From: Alphaproteobacteria bacterium
GTDB taxonomy: Bacteria; Pseudomonadota; Alphaproteobacteria; Micavibrionales; Micavibrionaceae
Direction of reading: 5' to 3'
DNA: 37,006 nt
Assembly: GCA_016794305.1 (NCBI GenBank)
Contig: JAEUKN010000013.1
Location: 1-37,006, forward strand
Shown: piece by piece, positions 28,289 through 36,533 of the stretch
Numbering within the stretch: the stretch's first letter is position 1
Layout: each line of letters begins with the position of its first letter
Translations under genes and position numbers: made by a program
The notes under the pieces: model-generated
Database searches by the model: none
What the model was told of the DNA's origin: nothing
Seen by the model: the letters and a program-made list of their open reading frames with translations, nothing else

Positions 28289-29404
28289 ATGTTGACTTAT
28301 ATTTTAAGGCGTTTGGCGTTGATCATCCCGACAATTTTCGGGATTTTGACGGTTAGTTTTGTGGTGATTCAGTTCGTTCCCGGCGGCCCCGTGGAACGCA
28401 TGATTGCGCAATTGCAGGGCCATGGGGGGGACGTCGCCTCTCGGTTTTCCGGCGGGAATGGCGATTTTTCGAGCGGTGCCGCATCTGCCAATACCACTGC
28501 GCAACTCACGGGGCAATCATCGCAATATCGCGGGGCGCAAGGACTGGACCCCGAATTTATCAAGGAATTAGAAGCCCTCTACGGCTTTGATAAACCGGCG
28601 ATTGAGCGATTCTGGATTATGATCAAAAATTACCTGCATTTTGATCTGGGCAATAGTTATTACCGCGATGTCGGGGTGCTGGATTTGGTGTTGGAAAAAA
28701 TGCCGGTGTCGATTTCGCTGGGCTTGTGGTCCACGTTGATTATTTACCTTATCAGCATACCGTTAGGGATTCGTAAGGCGGTGAAGGACGGGCAGAGCTT
28801 TGATGTTTGGTCGTCTGCGGTGATTTTTATCGGCTATGCGATTCCGTCTTTTTTATTCGCAATTTTGCTGATTATTTTATTTGCAGGGGGGCGATATTTT
28901 GATCTTTTTCCACTGCGCGGACTGGTTTCGGATGATTGGGACGTGTTTCCATGGTGGAAACAAATTCTGGATTACCTCTGGCATATGACCTTGCCGATCA
29001 TCGCCATGGTGATATCGGGTTTTGCGGGGTTGACGATGCTCACGAAAAACTCGTTTTTGGATGAGATCGGCAAGCAATATGTCCTCACCGCGCGGGCCAA
29101 AGGGTTGAGCGAGCATCAGGTGCTCTACGGTCACGTGTTTCGCAATGCCATGCTCATTGTCATTGCCGGGTTTCCTGCGGCGTTTATGCATATTTTCTTT
29201 ACCGGATCGTTGTTGATTGAGGTGGTGTTCTCGCTCGACGGTTTGGGGTTATTGGGATACGAATCCATACTTTCGCGGGATTATCCTGTCGTGCTCGGAA
29301 CATTGTATATTTATGCGTTGATTGGGTTGGTGGTCACGCTCATTCGCGATATTGTCTATGTGTGTGTGGACCCGCGCATTAATTTTGATTCGCAAAATAT
29401 TTGA
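28289..29404 (+). CDS. yejB: Peptide ABC transporter permease YejB
   Basis: A 371-residue permease of the Dpp/Opp type. The first helix is [20 protein letters not shown], followed by a large Gly/Ser-rich periplasmic insert with [14 protein letters not shown] that is diagnostic of YejB, then the other helices. The coupling helix [20 protein letters not shown] is intact, and VDPRINF is the usual C-terminus. In E. coli YejABEF imports peptides and microcin C. Here yejE follows after 13 bases, but neither the binding protein YejA nor the ATPase YejF is adjacent. The ribosome binding site is weak. Confidence 0.93.
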   Translation: MLTYILRRLALIIPTIFGILTVSFVVIQFVPGGPVERMIAQLQGHGGDVASRFSGGNGDFSSGAASANTTAQLTGQSSQYRGAQGLDPEFIKELEALYGFDKPAIERFWIMIKNYLHFDLGNSYYRDVGVLDLVLEKMPVSISLGLWSTLIIYLISIPLGIRKAVKDGQSFDVWSSAVIFIGYAIPSFLFAILLIILFAGGRYFDLFPLRGLVSDDWDVFPWWKQILDYLWHMTLPIIAMVISGFAGLTMLTKNSFLDEIGKQYVLTARAKGLSEHQVLYGHVFRNAMLIVIAGFPAAFMHIFFTGSLLIEVVFSLDGLGLLGYESILSRDYPVVLGTLYIYALIGLVVTLIRDIVYVCVDPRINFDSQNI

Positions 29405-29417
29405 TGGGGGATAGGCG

Positions 29418-30473
29418 ATGCGCGTTTTTAAAACTATAGCCGAAATTTTCGCCCCCACCCCGATCACGCGGCGGCGGTGGGCGCAGTTTCGGGCCAATAA
29501 ACGCGGATATTGGTCGTTATGGATTTTTTTGGTTTTGTTTATCCTCACGCTTTCCGCCAATTTCATTGCCAATAACAAACCGCTCTTGGTGATGCATAAC
29601 CATCAGCTTTATACGCCGTTTTTGAAGTCATACCCCGAAACCGCGTTCGGCGGTGAGTTTGAAACCGAAGCCGATTATCGCGACCCCTTTGTGCGCGATT
29701 TAATCAATAAAAACGGATGGATGATCTGGCCGCCGGTGCATTATTCCTTTGATACAATCAATTACGATCTGCCCACGCCCGCGCCATCCGCCCCCACGCG
29801 CGATAATTGGTTGGGAACGGATGATCAGGGACGCGATGTGTTTGCGCGTGTGGTATATGGATTGCGGATTTCCATTTTGTTTGGTTTGGCACTCGCGATT
29901 TTTTCCTCCGTTATCGGTGTTTTTGTCGGGGCTATTCAGGGGTTTTACGGCGGCAAGATTGACCTAATCGGCCAGAGATTGATTGAAATCTGGTCATCAC
30001 TCCCCAGCCTCTACATCCTGATTATTTTTTCCGCGATGTTTGTGCCGGGATTTTGGACGTTGCTGTTGATTCTTTTGCTGTTTTCCTGGACTCATCTGGT
30101 TGATGTGGTGCGGGCGGAGTTTTTGCGGGCGCGCAGCCTTGATTATGTGCGCGCGGCCAGGGCACTTGGGGTGGGTAATATGACCCTCATGTGGCGGCAT
30201 ATCCTGCCCAATGCGGTGGTGGCCACACTGACGATGATGCCGTTTATTTTGACCGGGTCGATTACGGCCCTCACCAGCCTTGATTTTCTGGGGCTTGGTT
30301 TGCCGCCCGGCTCGCCGTCGTTGGGGGAGCTGCTCTTCCAAGGTAAGAATAATATTCAGGCGCCCTGGCTCGGTGCCACCGCCTTTTTCTCGCTGGCCAT
30401 GATGCTCACGCTTTTGACCTTTATCGGGGAAGCCGTACGCGATGCGTTTGACCCGCGCAAAACGAAATTATAG
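29418..30473 (+). CDS. yejE: Peptide ABC transporter permease YejE
   Basis: 351 residues. YejE features are RRRWAQFRANKRGYWSLWIF at the N-terminus, the long periplasmic loop with GEFETEADYRDPFVRDLI and DNWLGTDDQGRDVFARVVYG, and the coupling segment LDYVRAARALGVGNMTLMWR. The C-terminus is GEAVRDAFDPRK, matching the family. A second half-transporter partner for YejB. Downstream lies a 212-base spacer filled by a 145-base palindromic element, so yejF is not the next gene. Confidence 0.93.
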   Translation: MRVFKTIAEIFAPTPITRRRWAQFRANKRGYWSLWIFLVLFILTLSANFIANNKPLLVMHNHQLYTPFLKSYPETAFGGEFETEADYRDPFVRDLINKNGWMIWPPVHYSFDTINYDLPTPAPSAPTRDNWLGTDDQGRDVFARVVYGLRISILFGLALAIFSSVIGVFVGAIQGFYGGKIDLIGQRLIEIWSSLPSLYILIIFSAMFVPGFWTLLLILLLFSWTHLVDVVRAEFLRARSLDYVRAARALGVGNMTLMWRHILPNAVVATLTMMPFILTGSITALTSLDFLGLGLPPGSPSLGELLFQGKNNIQAPWLGATAFFSLAMMLTLLTFIGEAVRDAFDPRKTKL

Positions 30474-30510
30474 TATAAAAAGGATAATCACAGGCTGATA
30501 GATGCTGCTT

Positions 30511-30655
30511 AGAATCTGTTCATGATCTCTATTCCGGCGTTGGCTTTTTAGCGATTTTCTGCGCTTCCTTGTCCACGTACCCTTAAGTACGATCCGATGC
30601 GGTTTTTGAGCAACCGCGAAAATCCTTAGCCGCAGCGAGATCATGAACAGGTTCT
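30511..30655. repeat. Palindromic intergenic element A
   Basis: The left arm AGAATCTGTTCATGATCTC (30511-30529) is the inverse of GAGATCATGAACAGGTTCT (30637-30655) apart from one mismatch. Nested matches include GATTTTC with GAAAATC. The exact centre is an apical hairpin: CGTAC, loop CCTTAA, GTACG (30576-30591). The whole unit could fold into one long hairpin or cruciform. It lies between yejE and the amidohydrolase gene. Confidence 0.85.
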
Positions 30656-30685
30656 TAAAAGTTAGAAATTGAGAGAGAGAGAAAC

Positions 30686-31897
30686 ATGAACAACCCATCC
30701 GGAAACTTCCCCCATCACAATTTGCTCAGCGATATAGTTGAGGAAGTCAAAATCTGTCGTCATTTGCTCCACCAAAACCCGGCGACATGTTATGAAGAAT
30801 TTTATGCATCGGACCTGATCGCGCAAAAGCTGGAGGAATGGGGCATTGAGCATGAACGCGGATGGGCCGGCACCGGAATTGTGGCAACCATCGAAGGTCA
30901 ACGCAATTCATTCGGGCGGCGGATCGGCTTTCGCGGGGATATGGATGCGCTTGATATTACCGAAGAGTCCGGCGCGGATTGGGCCTCGCTCTGCCCCGGA
31001 AAAATGCATGCTTGCGGTCATGACGGGCATATGTCGATGTTACTCGGAACCGCCAAATTTTTGGCTCAAACCAGGGATTTTGACGGCATTGTGCATTTGT
31101 TTTTTCAACCCGCCGAAGAGGGCGGCGGCGGGGCCATCCGCATGATTGAACAGGGATTATTTGAAAAATATCCGGTGGAACAGGTCTATGCGGTCCATAA
31201 TTGGCCCTATGTGCCGCGCGGATTGGTGGGGATTAAGCCCGGCCCGATCATGGCAAATTCGGATTATATTTTTATCAAACTGCGCGGTAAGGGCGGACAC
31301 GCCGCGATGCCGCATGAATGTGTTGACCCGGTCGTGGCGGCGGCGCACGTCATTGCCTCCGTCCAATCATTGGTTTCGCGGCGGCTGGACCCATTGTCCG
31401 CGGCTGTGATCAGTATCACCAATGTTGCGGCGGGCACCGGTGCGGTGAACATCATCCCGGGTGAGGTTGAAATGAAGGGCACGGTGCGCACATTGGATGA
31501 CCGCGTGCGTGATTTTATTGCGGGGGAATTGGAGCTCATCATCCGCTCAACCGCTCAGGCGCACGGATGTACGGCGGAATTCGAATATCAACGCAAATAC
31601 GAAGCCACCATCAACCACACGCAAAACGCCAAATTTTGTGCCGATATAGCGCGTGAATTATTTGGCGAATCACAAATTATGACCGATTTCCCACCGAGCA
31701 TGGGCGGCGAGGATTTCGGCGCCATGCTCAAACAACGGCCCGGCTGTTACGCCATTTTCGGCCAAGCCGAACCGCAAGACCCCGCAAGCCCGTATAATCA
31801 CGGCCTTCATCATCCCAAATATGATTTCAATGATGCGATTATTCCCGATGTCATTCGATATTTTTCGGCGATTGCGCAGCGGGCTTTGCCGCTGTAA
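30686..31897 (+). CDS. M20-family amidohydrolase (hippurate hydrolase-like)
   Basis: A 403-residue M20D metallopeptidase-type amidohydrolase. The dinuclear metal site is seen in GFRGDMDALD (81-90), CGHDGHMSMLLG (110-121; Cys110, His112), FFQPAEEGGGGA (139-150) with its Glu pair, His171 in AVHNWP, and the C-terminal SMGGEDFGAML and HHPKYDFND. The dimerisation lid includes KGGHAAMPHECVDPV. Members hydrolyse N-acyl amino acids, hippurate or indole-amino-acid conjugates; the substrate is not assignable. The start at 30686 follows GAGAGAGAGAAAC, a purine-rich run serving as ribosome binding site. It is flanked on both sides by palindromic elements. Confidence 0.92.
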   Translation: MNNPSGNFPHHNLLSDIVEEVKICRHLLHQNPATCYEEFYASDLIAQKLEEWGIEHERGWAGTGIVATIEGQRNSFGRRIGFRGDMDALDITEESGADWASLCPGKMHACGHDGHMSMLLGTAKFLAQTRDFDGIVHLFFQPAEEGGGGAIRMIEQGLFEKYPVEQVYAVHNWPYVPRGLVGIKPGPIMANSDYIFIKLRGKGGHAAMPHECVDPVVAAAHVIASVQSLVSRRLDPLSAAVISITNVAAGTGAVNIIPGEVEMKGTVRTLDDRVRDFIAGELELIIRSTAQAHGCTAEFEYQRKYEATINHTQNAKFCADIARELFGESQIMTDFPPSMGGEDFGAMLKQRPGCYAIFGQAEPQDPASPYNHGLHHPKYDFNDAIIPDVIRYFSAIAQRALPL

Positions 31898-31923
31898 AGC
31901 AAATATTGTATGTGGTATTGCGT

Positions 31924-32071
31924 ATAGGGCATTTCTAAAAACTCTGGATTGCGGATGAGATACCAGGAGCGAGAAACGCACGACCGTAAGCGTACTTTCG
32001 GGTACGTGCGGATACGAGTTGTCACAGACGCCGTAGATCGCCGCAAGACGGGTTTTTTAGAAGTGCCCTAT
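31924..32071. repeat. Palindromic intergenic element C
   Basis: ATAGGGCATTTCTAAAAA (31924-31941) pairs with TTTTTAGAAGTGCCCTAT (32054-32071), with one G-T pair. TTGCGG (31949-31954) pairs with CCGCAA (32041-32046). The centre is CGTAC, loop TTTCGG, GTACG (31991-32006), the same apical stem as element A. Length (148) and layout match A, but the arm sequences differ. Confidence 0.85.
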
Positions 32072-32167
32072 ATTGAGAGACTAGACAGGGACATTGATCT
32101 TGTTTAAAACACGGGAGGTGGGCGACAAAATCGCAGTCTGCCCCCTGAAATATTCGTGAGGATTTTT

Positions 32168-32932
32168 ATGAGAAAATTAATTGCCGGAAACTGGAAGATG
32201 AATGGCTCGCACGCGCAGGCGGTGGCCTTGCTCACTTCGTTATCCCAAAAAATTGCCGATGAAAATCTGGGCGAAAAAACGGATATCTGCGTGTGTCCGC
32301 CGTTTCCTTATCTCTCTCTCACCGCAGAAAAACTTGAAACCTTGAAGGCCGCGCAATCAATTGCCTTGGGCGCGCAGGATTGCTCCGCTTGGGGGCAACA
32401 GGGGGCCTTTACGGGGGATGTGTCGGCGGCGATGCTCAGTGATATTGGCTGCCGATATGTGATTTTGGGGCATTCGGAGCGTCGCGGATATTATAACGAA
32501 TCAAGCCTAGGCGTGGCTGAAAAAATCAGATTGGCGCATGAGGCCGGATTAATCGCCATTTTATGTGTGGGCGAAACGCAAGCCGAGCGTGATGCTTGTG
32601 TGCAGGATTCAACCGTTGTCGCCCAATTGCGCGAGTCTATTCCGCCCTGTGCGAGCAGTGAGAATTTGGTCATTGCCTATGAACCCGTATGGGCGATTGG
32701 CACCGGAAAAACGGCCAAACCGGCGGATGTTGAGGCTATGCACGCACTTATTCGGCGTTTTCTTCAGGAAAAGCTGGACAAATGCGCCGGGTCGCGTATT
32801 TTATACGGCGGTTCGGTCAAGGCTGAAAATGCCCGGGAATTATTTGCCATCGCCAATGTTGATGGGGCGTTGGTTGGCGGCGCGAGTTTGAAAGAGGATC
32901 AGTTCCTTGATATTATCCGCGCGGCATTATAG
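32168..32932 (+). CDS. tpiA: Triosephosphate isomerase
   Basis: A 254-residue enzyme interconverting dihydroxyacetone phosphate and glyceraldehyde-3-phosphate. Family motifs are LIAGNWKMNGS with the catalytic Lys, GAQDCSAWGQQGAFTGDVSA, VILGHSERR with His, AYEPVWAIGTGKTA with the catalytic Glu and flexible loop, ILYGGSVKAENA and ALVGGASL. I chose the ATG at 32168 because GAGG (32158-32161) lies 6 bases upstream; an in-frame GTG at 32156 would add four residues. secG follows on the same strand after a 110-base spacer containing a TTGCGGG/CCCGCAA hairpin (32949-32974). Confidence 0.97.
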   Translation: MRKLIAGNWKMNGSHAQAVALLTSLSQKIADENLGEKTDICVCPPFPYLSLTAEKLETLKAAQSIALGAQDCSAWGQQGAFTGDVSAAMLSDIGCRYVILGHSERRGYYNESSLGVAEKIRLAHEAGLIAILCVGETQAERDACVQDSTVVAQLRESIPPCASSENLVIAYEPVWAIGTGKTAKPADVEAMHALIRRFLQEKLDKCAGSRILYGGSVKAENARELFAIANVDGALVGGASLKEDQFLDIIRAAL

Positions 32933-33042
32933 TTTGGAGCAATGCGGCTTGCGGGAAAAAAATTGGCCCCGCAAAAAAACCACAGAGAAAAACCACAGAA
33001 TTGTAAAACACAAAAGACAAAAATTATTAGGATAAAAACATT

Positions 33043-33558
33043 ATGGATCACGTCGTTTTGGTCATACATTTGATTATAACCCTCGTTTTGATTGCGTTGA
33101 TTTTATTGCAACGCTCCGAAGGCGGGGGGCTGGGTCTGGGGACCGGCGGCGGATTGGGCAATTTTGCCTCCGCGCAATCAACCGCCAATGCGCTGACCAA
33201 AATCACAACATTTGTGGCTATCGGCTTTTTCGCCACGAGCCTGATTTTGGCGATTATGGCGTCGCGTTCGGGTGGTGAAAAAAGCATCCTTGATCAGATC
33301 CCAAACCAATCCGCAAGCCAAACGGTAGGCCAGAAAGCCCAAGGATTGGAAAATACTGCGGTTCCTGCCGATAAGGGGGAAGCTTCGGATAAAAATGCAG
33401 AGCAAAATTCAGCACCGCAAGTGCCGCTTTCCGGCACTGAATCGGGGGCTTCGAATGACAATGGCGCTAACGGCGCGGCCAATAATACTGTGAAATCAGA
33501 TCAATCTAAATCCGATGCACCGAGCGCACCTGCACCAAGCGTTCCATTGACGAAGTAG
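33043..33558 (+). CDS. secG: Protein translocase subunit SecG, long-tailed
   Basis: 171 residues. The first 75 are a typical SecG: TM1 (VLVIHLIITLVLIALILLQ), the conserved loop RSEGGGLGLGTGGGLGNFAS, and TM2 (FVAIGFFATSLILAIMAS). SecG aids preprotein translocation with SecYE. The remaining 90 residues are hydrophilic and low in complexity (Ala, Ser, Asn, Gln, Pro), much longer than the E. coli tail; extended tails are common in alphaproteobacteria. The stop lies inside a hairpin that probably terminates transcription. The usual neighbour pyrG does not follow. Confidence 0.94.
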   Translation: MDHVVLVIHLIITLVLIALILLQRSEGGGLGLGTGGGLGNFASAQSTANALTKITTFVAIGFFATSLILAIMASRSGGEKSILDQIPNQSASQTVGQKAQGLENTAVPADKGEASDKNAEQNSAPQVPLSGTESGASNDNGANGAANNTVKSDQSKSDAPSAPAPSVPLTK

Positions 33559-33583
33559 GCTGATAATTTATCAGCGCCTACTT
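33553..33583. terminator. Hairpin between convergent secG and ferredoxin genes
   Basis: AAGTAGGC (33553-33560) pairs with GCCTACTT (33576-33583) around an inner TGATAA-T-TTATCA palindrome with a two-base bulge. It spans the secG stop codon and is near-symmetric, so it may serve both strands. The T tract is weak on either side. Confidence 0.6.
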
Positions 33584-33607
33584 CTTCTGGTTTATCCCCT
33601 TCGTGGT

Positions 33608-33946
33608 TCAATCCCCTTCGCCGGGGTTTGGGGAAAACCAGTCTTTGAATTTATTTTTGATTGATTTGAATTTTTCGGCTTCGGGCAGGGCGGGTTTTTT
33701 ACGGGTAATATTGGGCCATAGGGCAGCATATTTTTGGTTCATTTCCAAATATTCGCGACCCTTGGGCGCCGAGTCGGCCACAATCGCCTCTATCGGGCAT
33801 TCCGGTTCACACACACCGCAATCAATACATTCATCGGGGTGAATCACAAGCGTGTTTTCACCTTCGTAAAAACAATCCACGGGGCAGACCTCAACGCAAT
33901 CCGTGTATTTGCATTTGATACAAACATCGGTAACAACAAACGTCAT
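33608..33946 (-). CDS. fdxA: 7Fe ferredoxin (Azotobacter FdI type)
   Basis: 112 residues, matching the FdxA family length. Cys9, Cys17 and Cys50 fit the [3Fe-4S] cluster and Cys21, Cys40, Cys43 and Cys46 the [4Fe-4S] cluster, with the spacing of A. vinelandii FdI shifted by one. Cys12 and Cys25 are also present. The C-terminal 50 residues, with [20 protein letters not shown], are the usual extension. It is a soluble low-potential electron carrier. It lies 42 bases downstream of the LD-carboxypeptidase gene on the same strand and may be its last co-transcribed partner. Confidence 0.95.
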   Translation of the reverse strand: MTFVVTDVCIKCKYTDCVEVCPVDCFYEGENTLVIHPDECIDCGVCEPECPIEAIVADSAPKGREYLEMNQKYAALWPNITRKKPALPEAEKFKSIKNKFKDWFSPNPGEGD

Positions 33947-33988
33947 GGCGGCAGTCCTGTCTTAAAGAGTCATAAAGCGAGCATAAAT

Positions 33989-34927
33989 TTATTTAGTTTT
34001 AAGCAAATGAGAGCAAAAAATCAAGCGACCCTTTGCCGCGTTTATTACATCCAGTGTTATCGGCTCCCCTTGAAAAATCGGGAAAATCGCGCCGCTATGG
34101 CCAATCGGGTAATGCATCAGGACAGGGCAGCCAAACGCACGTGCATGATTTTTGAGGATGTTTTCAAGCCCTTCACCATAGGGGCGGCCTGTATCGATCA
34201 TGTTTAAAAACTCTCCAAAAACCAAGCCCTTCAAAAAACTGGCCGGAAAGATTTGGCGTAAATGCCATAGGCTGCGGTCGAGGTGGCTAATTTCCTCGCC
34301 GATATCTTCCAAAATTAAAATATGGCCCTCAAGGTTTGGCATATATTTAGTCCCAAAAAGCGAGCAGAGGATAGAGAGCGTGGTCGCAAAAACCGGCGCG
34401 GTTATGGGATCAAAAGGTTGCGTATGGAGGGGAATCGCCGTGGGGAAATCTGATTCGGTTAAACCTTGCGTAGTCCCCTTTAAAATTTGGTGTGTTAGAT
34501 TGAGATGTTGAGCGTCCATACGGGTCAGGGTTTGGACCGTGGGGCCAAAAATCCCCGCAACCCCCGCGCGATATTGGGCCGCAAGCAACATACACGTGTC
34601 ACTAAATCCCATCATGGGCTTGCGGAGGTCCTGGGCAATATCCAGCAAATCCAACATAAAACAGGCGCGATTGCCCCCGCATGACGCCATAATCAAATCA
34701 ATTTCGGGGTTTGCCGTCAAATCACGCAAGGCCGCAACTTTATGCGCTGTATTGCCCGTATTTTGATGATCAGAGTCTGCCCCCTCATAACTTTGGGGAT
34801 GCACGATCACTTTAAACCCCATTCCGCGAAGGATACTGAGCCCGACTTCGAAACGCTCCCTCACGATGGTGCTAGAGGGTGACATCACCCCGATGGTGCG
34901 AACACCTTGAGAACTTAAGATGGGCAT
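33989..34927 (-). CDS. S66-family serine peptidase (LD-carboxypeptidase/MccF-like)
   Basis: 312 residues. S66 peptidases cleave the L,D bond of murein tetrapeptides (LdcA) or microcin C adducts (MccF). The triad is visible: Ser109 in MGFSD (106-110), Glu207 in LILEDIGEE, and His277 in YPIGHSG. The oxyanion region SCGGNRA (82-88) is typical. The N-terminus GVRTIGVMSPSS matches the family start. Lack of a signal peptide agrees with cytoplasmic action. The ATG lies 1 base from the stop of the upstream phosphodiesterase gene, so they are one operon. LdcA-type and MccF-type cannot be separated by eye. Confidence 0.9.
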   Translation of the reverse strand: MPILSSQGVRTIGVMSPSSTIVRERFEVGLSILRGMGFKVIVHPQSYEGADSDHQNTGNTAHKVAALRDLTANPEIDLIMASCGGNRACFMLDLLDIAQDLRKPMMGFSDTCMLLAAQYRAGVAGIFGPTVQTLTRMDAQHLNLTHQILKGTTQGLTESDFPTAIPLHTQPFDPITAPVFATTLSILCSLFGTKYMPNLEGHILILEDIGEEISHLDRSLWHLRQIFPASFLKGLVFGEFLNMIDTGRPYGEGLENILKNHARAFGCPVLMHYPIGHSGAIFPIFQGEPITLDVINAAKGRLIFCSHLLKTK

Positions 34928-34928
34928 G

Positions 34929-35681
34929 CTAATTCACCTTAAAAAGTCCGTCATGGATGATATCGGGTGTGTTGGTGAAAAACCCATCGACACCCCACTG
35001 CCTGAATGTCTGCGCCGTGCGCGGGTCGTTGACAGTATAGGCATAAAGCGGAGATTGAAAATCCATGAGTTCTTCAACAAATTCACGTGTGGCTGTTTCT
35101 GCGCTGAAATGAATAGTTTGCGCGGCGAAATATTTGGCCATGTCCGCCCAATTTGGGTCGGGATCATCATCAATCAACAATCCGCGCGCCCAATCGGGGG
35201 CGATATCCATAGCGGTTTCCAGCGCGATATAGGAAAAACTGGTGATCAACACGCGGTCGCGGGCATCATCGTCCCAGATTTGGGAGAGCAGATCGAACAT
35301 TGCCTCCGCCGTGTCATGCTCGCGTCCCGGACATGGCTTGATTTCCAGATTTATGCCCAAATTACGCTGCAAAATAAGCTCCATCACCTCTTCCAAGCTC
35401 GGAATTTTCGTGTTGATAAAACTATCGCCAAACCATTGGCCCGCATCCATGTCACGCAATTCGTGGAAATCATAATCCTTCACCGCGCCCTGAATGCCGG
35501 TTGTGCGATCCAGCGTGTCATCATGCATCAAAATCGGTACGAAATCCTTGCTGAGTTTCACATCCACCTCAACCCATTTGCACCCCATATCCGCCGCCGT
35601 ATGAAGGCTGATGAGCGTGTTTTCAGGGGCATAGGCACAGGCACCACGATGGCCGATCACACGAGGAACCTTTAAAGTCAT
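34929..35681 (-). CDS. Glycerophosphodiester phosphodiesterase
   Basis: 250 residues, the UgpQ-like cytoplasmic type without signal peptide. It hydrolyses glycerophosphodiesters to glycerol-3-phosphate and an alcohol. Key residues are His11-Arg12 in IGHRGACAYAPENTL, Glu38 and Asp40 in WVEVDV, and His53 in LMHDDTLDRTTG. Later NLEIKPCPG and the terminal GVDGFFTNTPD also fit. The start overlaps the stop of the upstream membrane protein by 4 bases (ATGA). It is clearly the middle gene of a minus-strand operon. The strand choice is secure because the motifs lie here, although the opposite frame is also long. Confidence 0.94.
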   Translation of the reverse strand: MTLKVPRVIGHRGACAYAPENTLISLHTAADMGCKWVEVDVKLSKDFVPILMHDDTLDRTTGIQGAVKDYDFHELRDMDAGQWFGDSFINTKIPSLEEVMELILQRNLGINLEIKPCPGREHDTAEAMFDLLSQIWDDDARDRVLITSFSYIALETAMDIAPDWARGLLIDDDPDPNWADMAKYFAAQTIHFSAETATREFVEELMDFQSPLYAYTVNDPRTAQTFRQWGVDGFFTNTPDIIHDGLFKVN

Positions 35682-36502
35682 GGCGATTTTTCTCTTTCTA
35701 AAGCACGATGAATAGTTTTACCTTGATGGATCAAATAAACCAACATAAAACTGATGATCATCAATAAATACCATGATCCGAATTTGGGCAGCGGCACGGG
35801 ATGCCATTGCTCACGTTGGTTGGGGTAAATCCAGATGCGGGCATGGGTTGCGATATTTTCCGCCCCGTAAATCAGGGCCGCAAAGCCAAACCAGATCAGT
35901 AAAAGCGGAATTCGCCCGCGCGTGCCGTTGGATGTGAGGAAGCTCAATCGCGACCGATAATATAAAATCGCGATGATCACGAAAATTCCCCACCTTAAAT
36001 CAGGGCCGAAATGATGAAAAAAGAAATTGAAATAAATCACGCTACAGATCAAAAAATTCCATATTTTTGCAGGAAAATGGATGAGTTCGAATTGGTAAAT
36101 TCGCCATGCGCGGGCGATATAACTGCCGACCGATGCATACATGAACCCCGAAAATAAAGGCACACCGGCGATGCGGAAAAAGTTTTCCTCCGGATATTCC
36201 CACGACCCCATATGGGTTTTGAATAATTCCATGAATGTGCCGAGTAAGTGAAAAACCGCAATAACCCGCACTTCCTCCCATGTTTCTACGCCGTGAATCA
36301 CAAACATCATTTGGATAAACAGGGCGCATAAAAACAGGACATCATATCGCGCGAGAGAGAGTGGGGCCGCCCAGCCCCAAGACTCTGCCGCTCCCCAAAT
36401 CCATTTTGATAGGAGCACAAGAGCTAAAATTAAAGCCGCAAAAATCGCGGCTGAAATTTGAGAATATAAAAACCCCAACAATTGACGCATTATAGCAGGC
36501 AC
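35678..36502 (-). CDS. DUF817-family integral membrane protein
   Basis: About 274 residues with roughly eight hydrophobic helices. DUF817/YoaT-type features are FKTHMGSWEYPEENFFRIAGVPL (as two adjoining parts), GFMYASVGSYIARAWR, FFHHFGPDLRW and GAENIATHARIWIYPNQ. The function of this family is unknown; conserved His, Trp and Glu residues in the loops hint at an enzymatic or ligand site. I chose the GTG at 36502, which is 8 bases after AAAGG on this strand; the ATG at 36490 is four codons shorter and has no ribosome binding site. Its stop overlaps the phosphodiesterase start. Confidence 0.87.
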   Translation of the reverse strand: MPAIMRQLLGFLYSQISAAIFAALILALVLLSKWIWGAAESWGWAAPLSLARYDVLFLCALFIQMMFVIHGVETWEEVRVIAVFHLLGTFMELFKTHMGSWEYPEENFFRIAGVPLFSGFMYASVGSYIARAWRIYQFELIHFPAKIWNFLICSVIYFNFFFHHFGPDLRWGIFVIIAILYYRSRLSFLTSNGTRGRIPLLLIWFGFAALIYGAENIATHARIWIYPNQREQWHPVPLPKFGSWYLLMIISFMLVYLIHQGKTIHRALEREKSP

Positions 36503-36533
36503 ATACAAACCTTTTTGCGTTAAACCATGTTGG

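Noticed and set aside
30474..32167. Insertion sequence or transposase flanked by the palindromic elements
   Set aside because: The only gene between the elements is an intact M20 amidohydrolase, the elements differ in arm sequence, and I see no target-site duplication or transposase.
32949..32974. TTGCGGG/CCCGCAA hairpin after tpiA as a terminator
   Set aside because: The hairpin is followed by A, not T, on the plus strand, and no minus-strand gene ends here; at most a weak mRNA structure.
34920..35675. 251-codon plus-strand frame
   Set aside because: It is antisense to the glycerophosphodiester phosphodiesterase gene, whose HRGACAYAPENT and metal-site motifs prove the minus strand.
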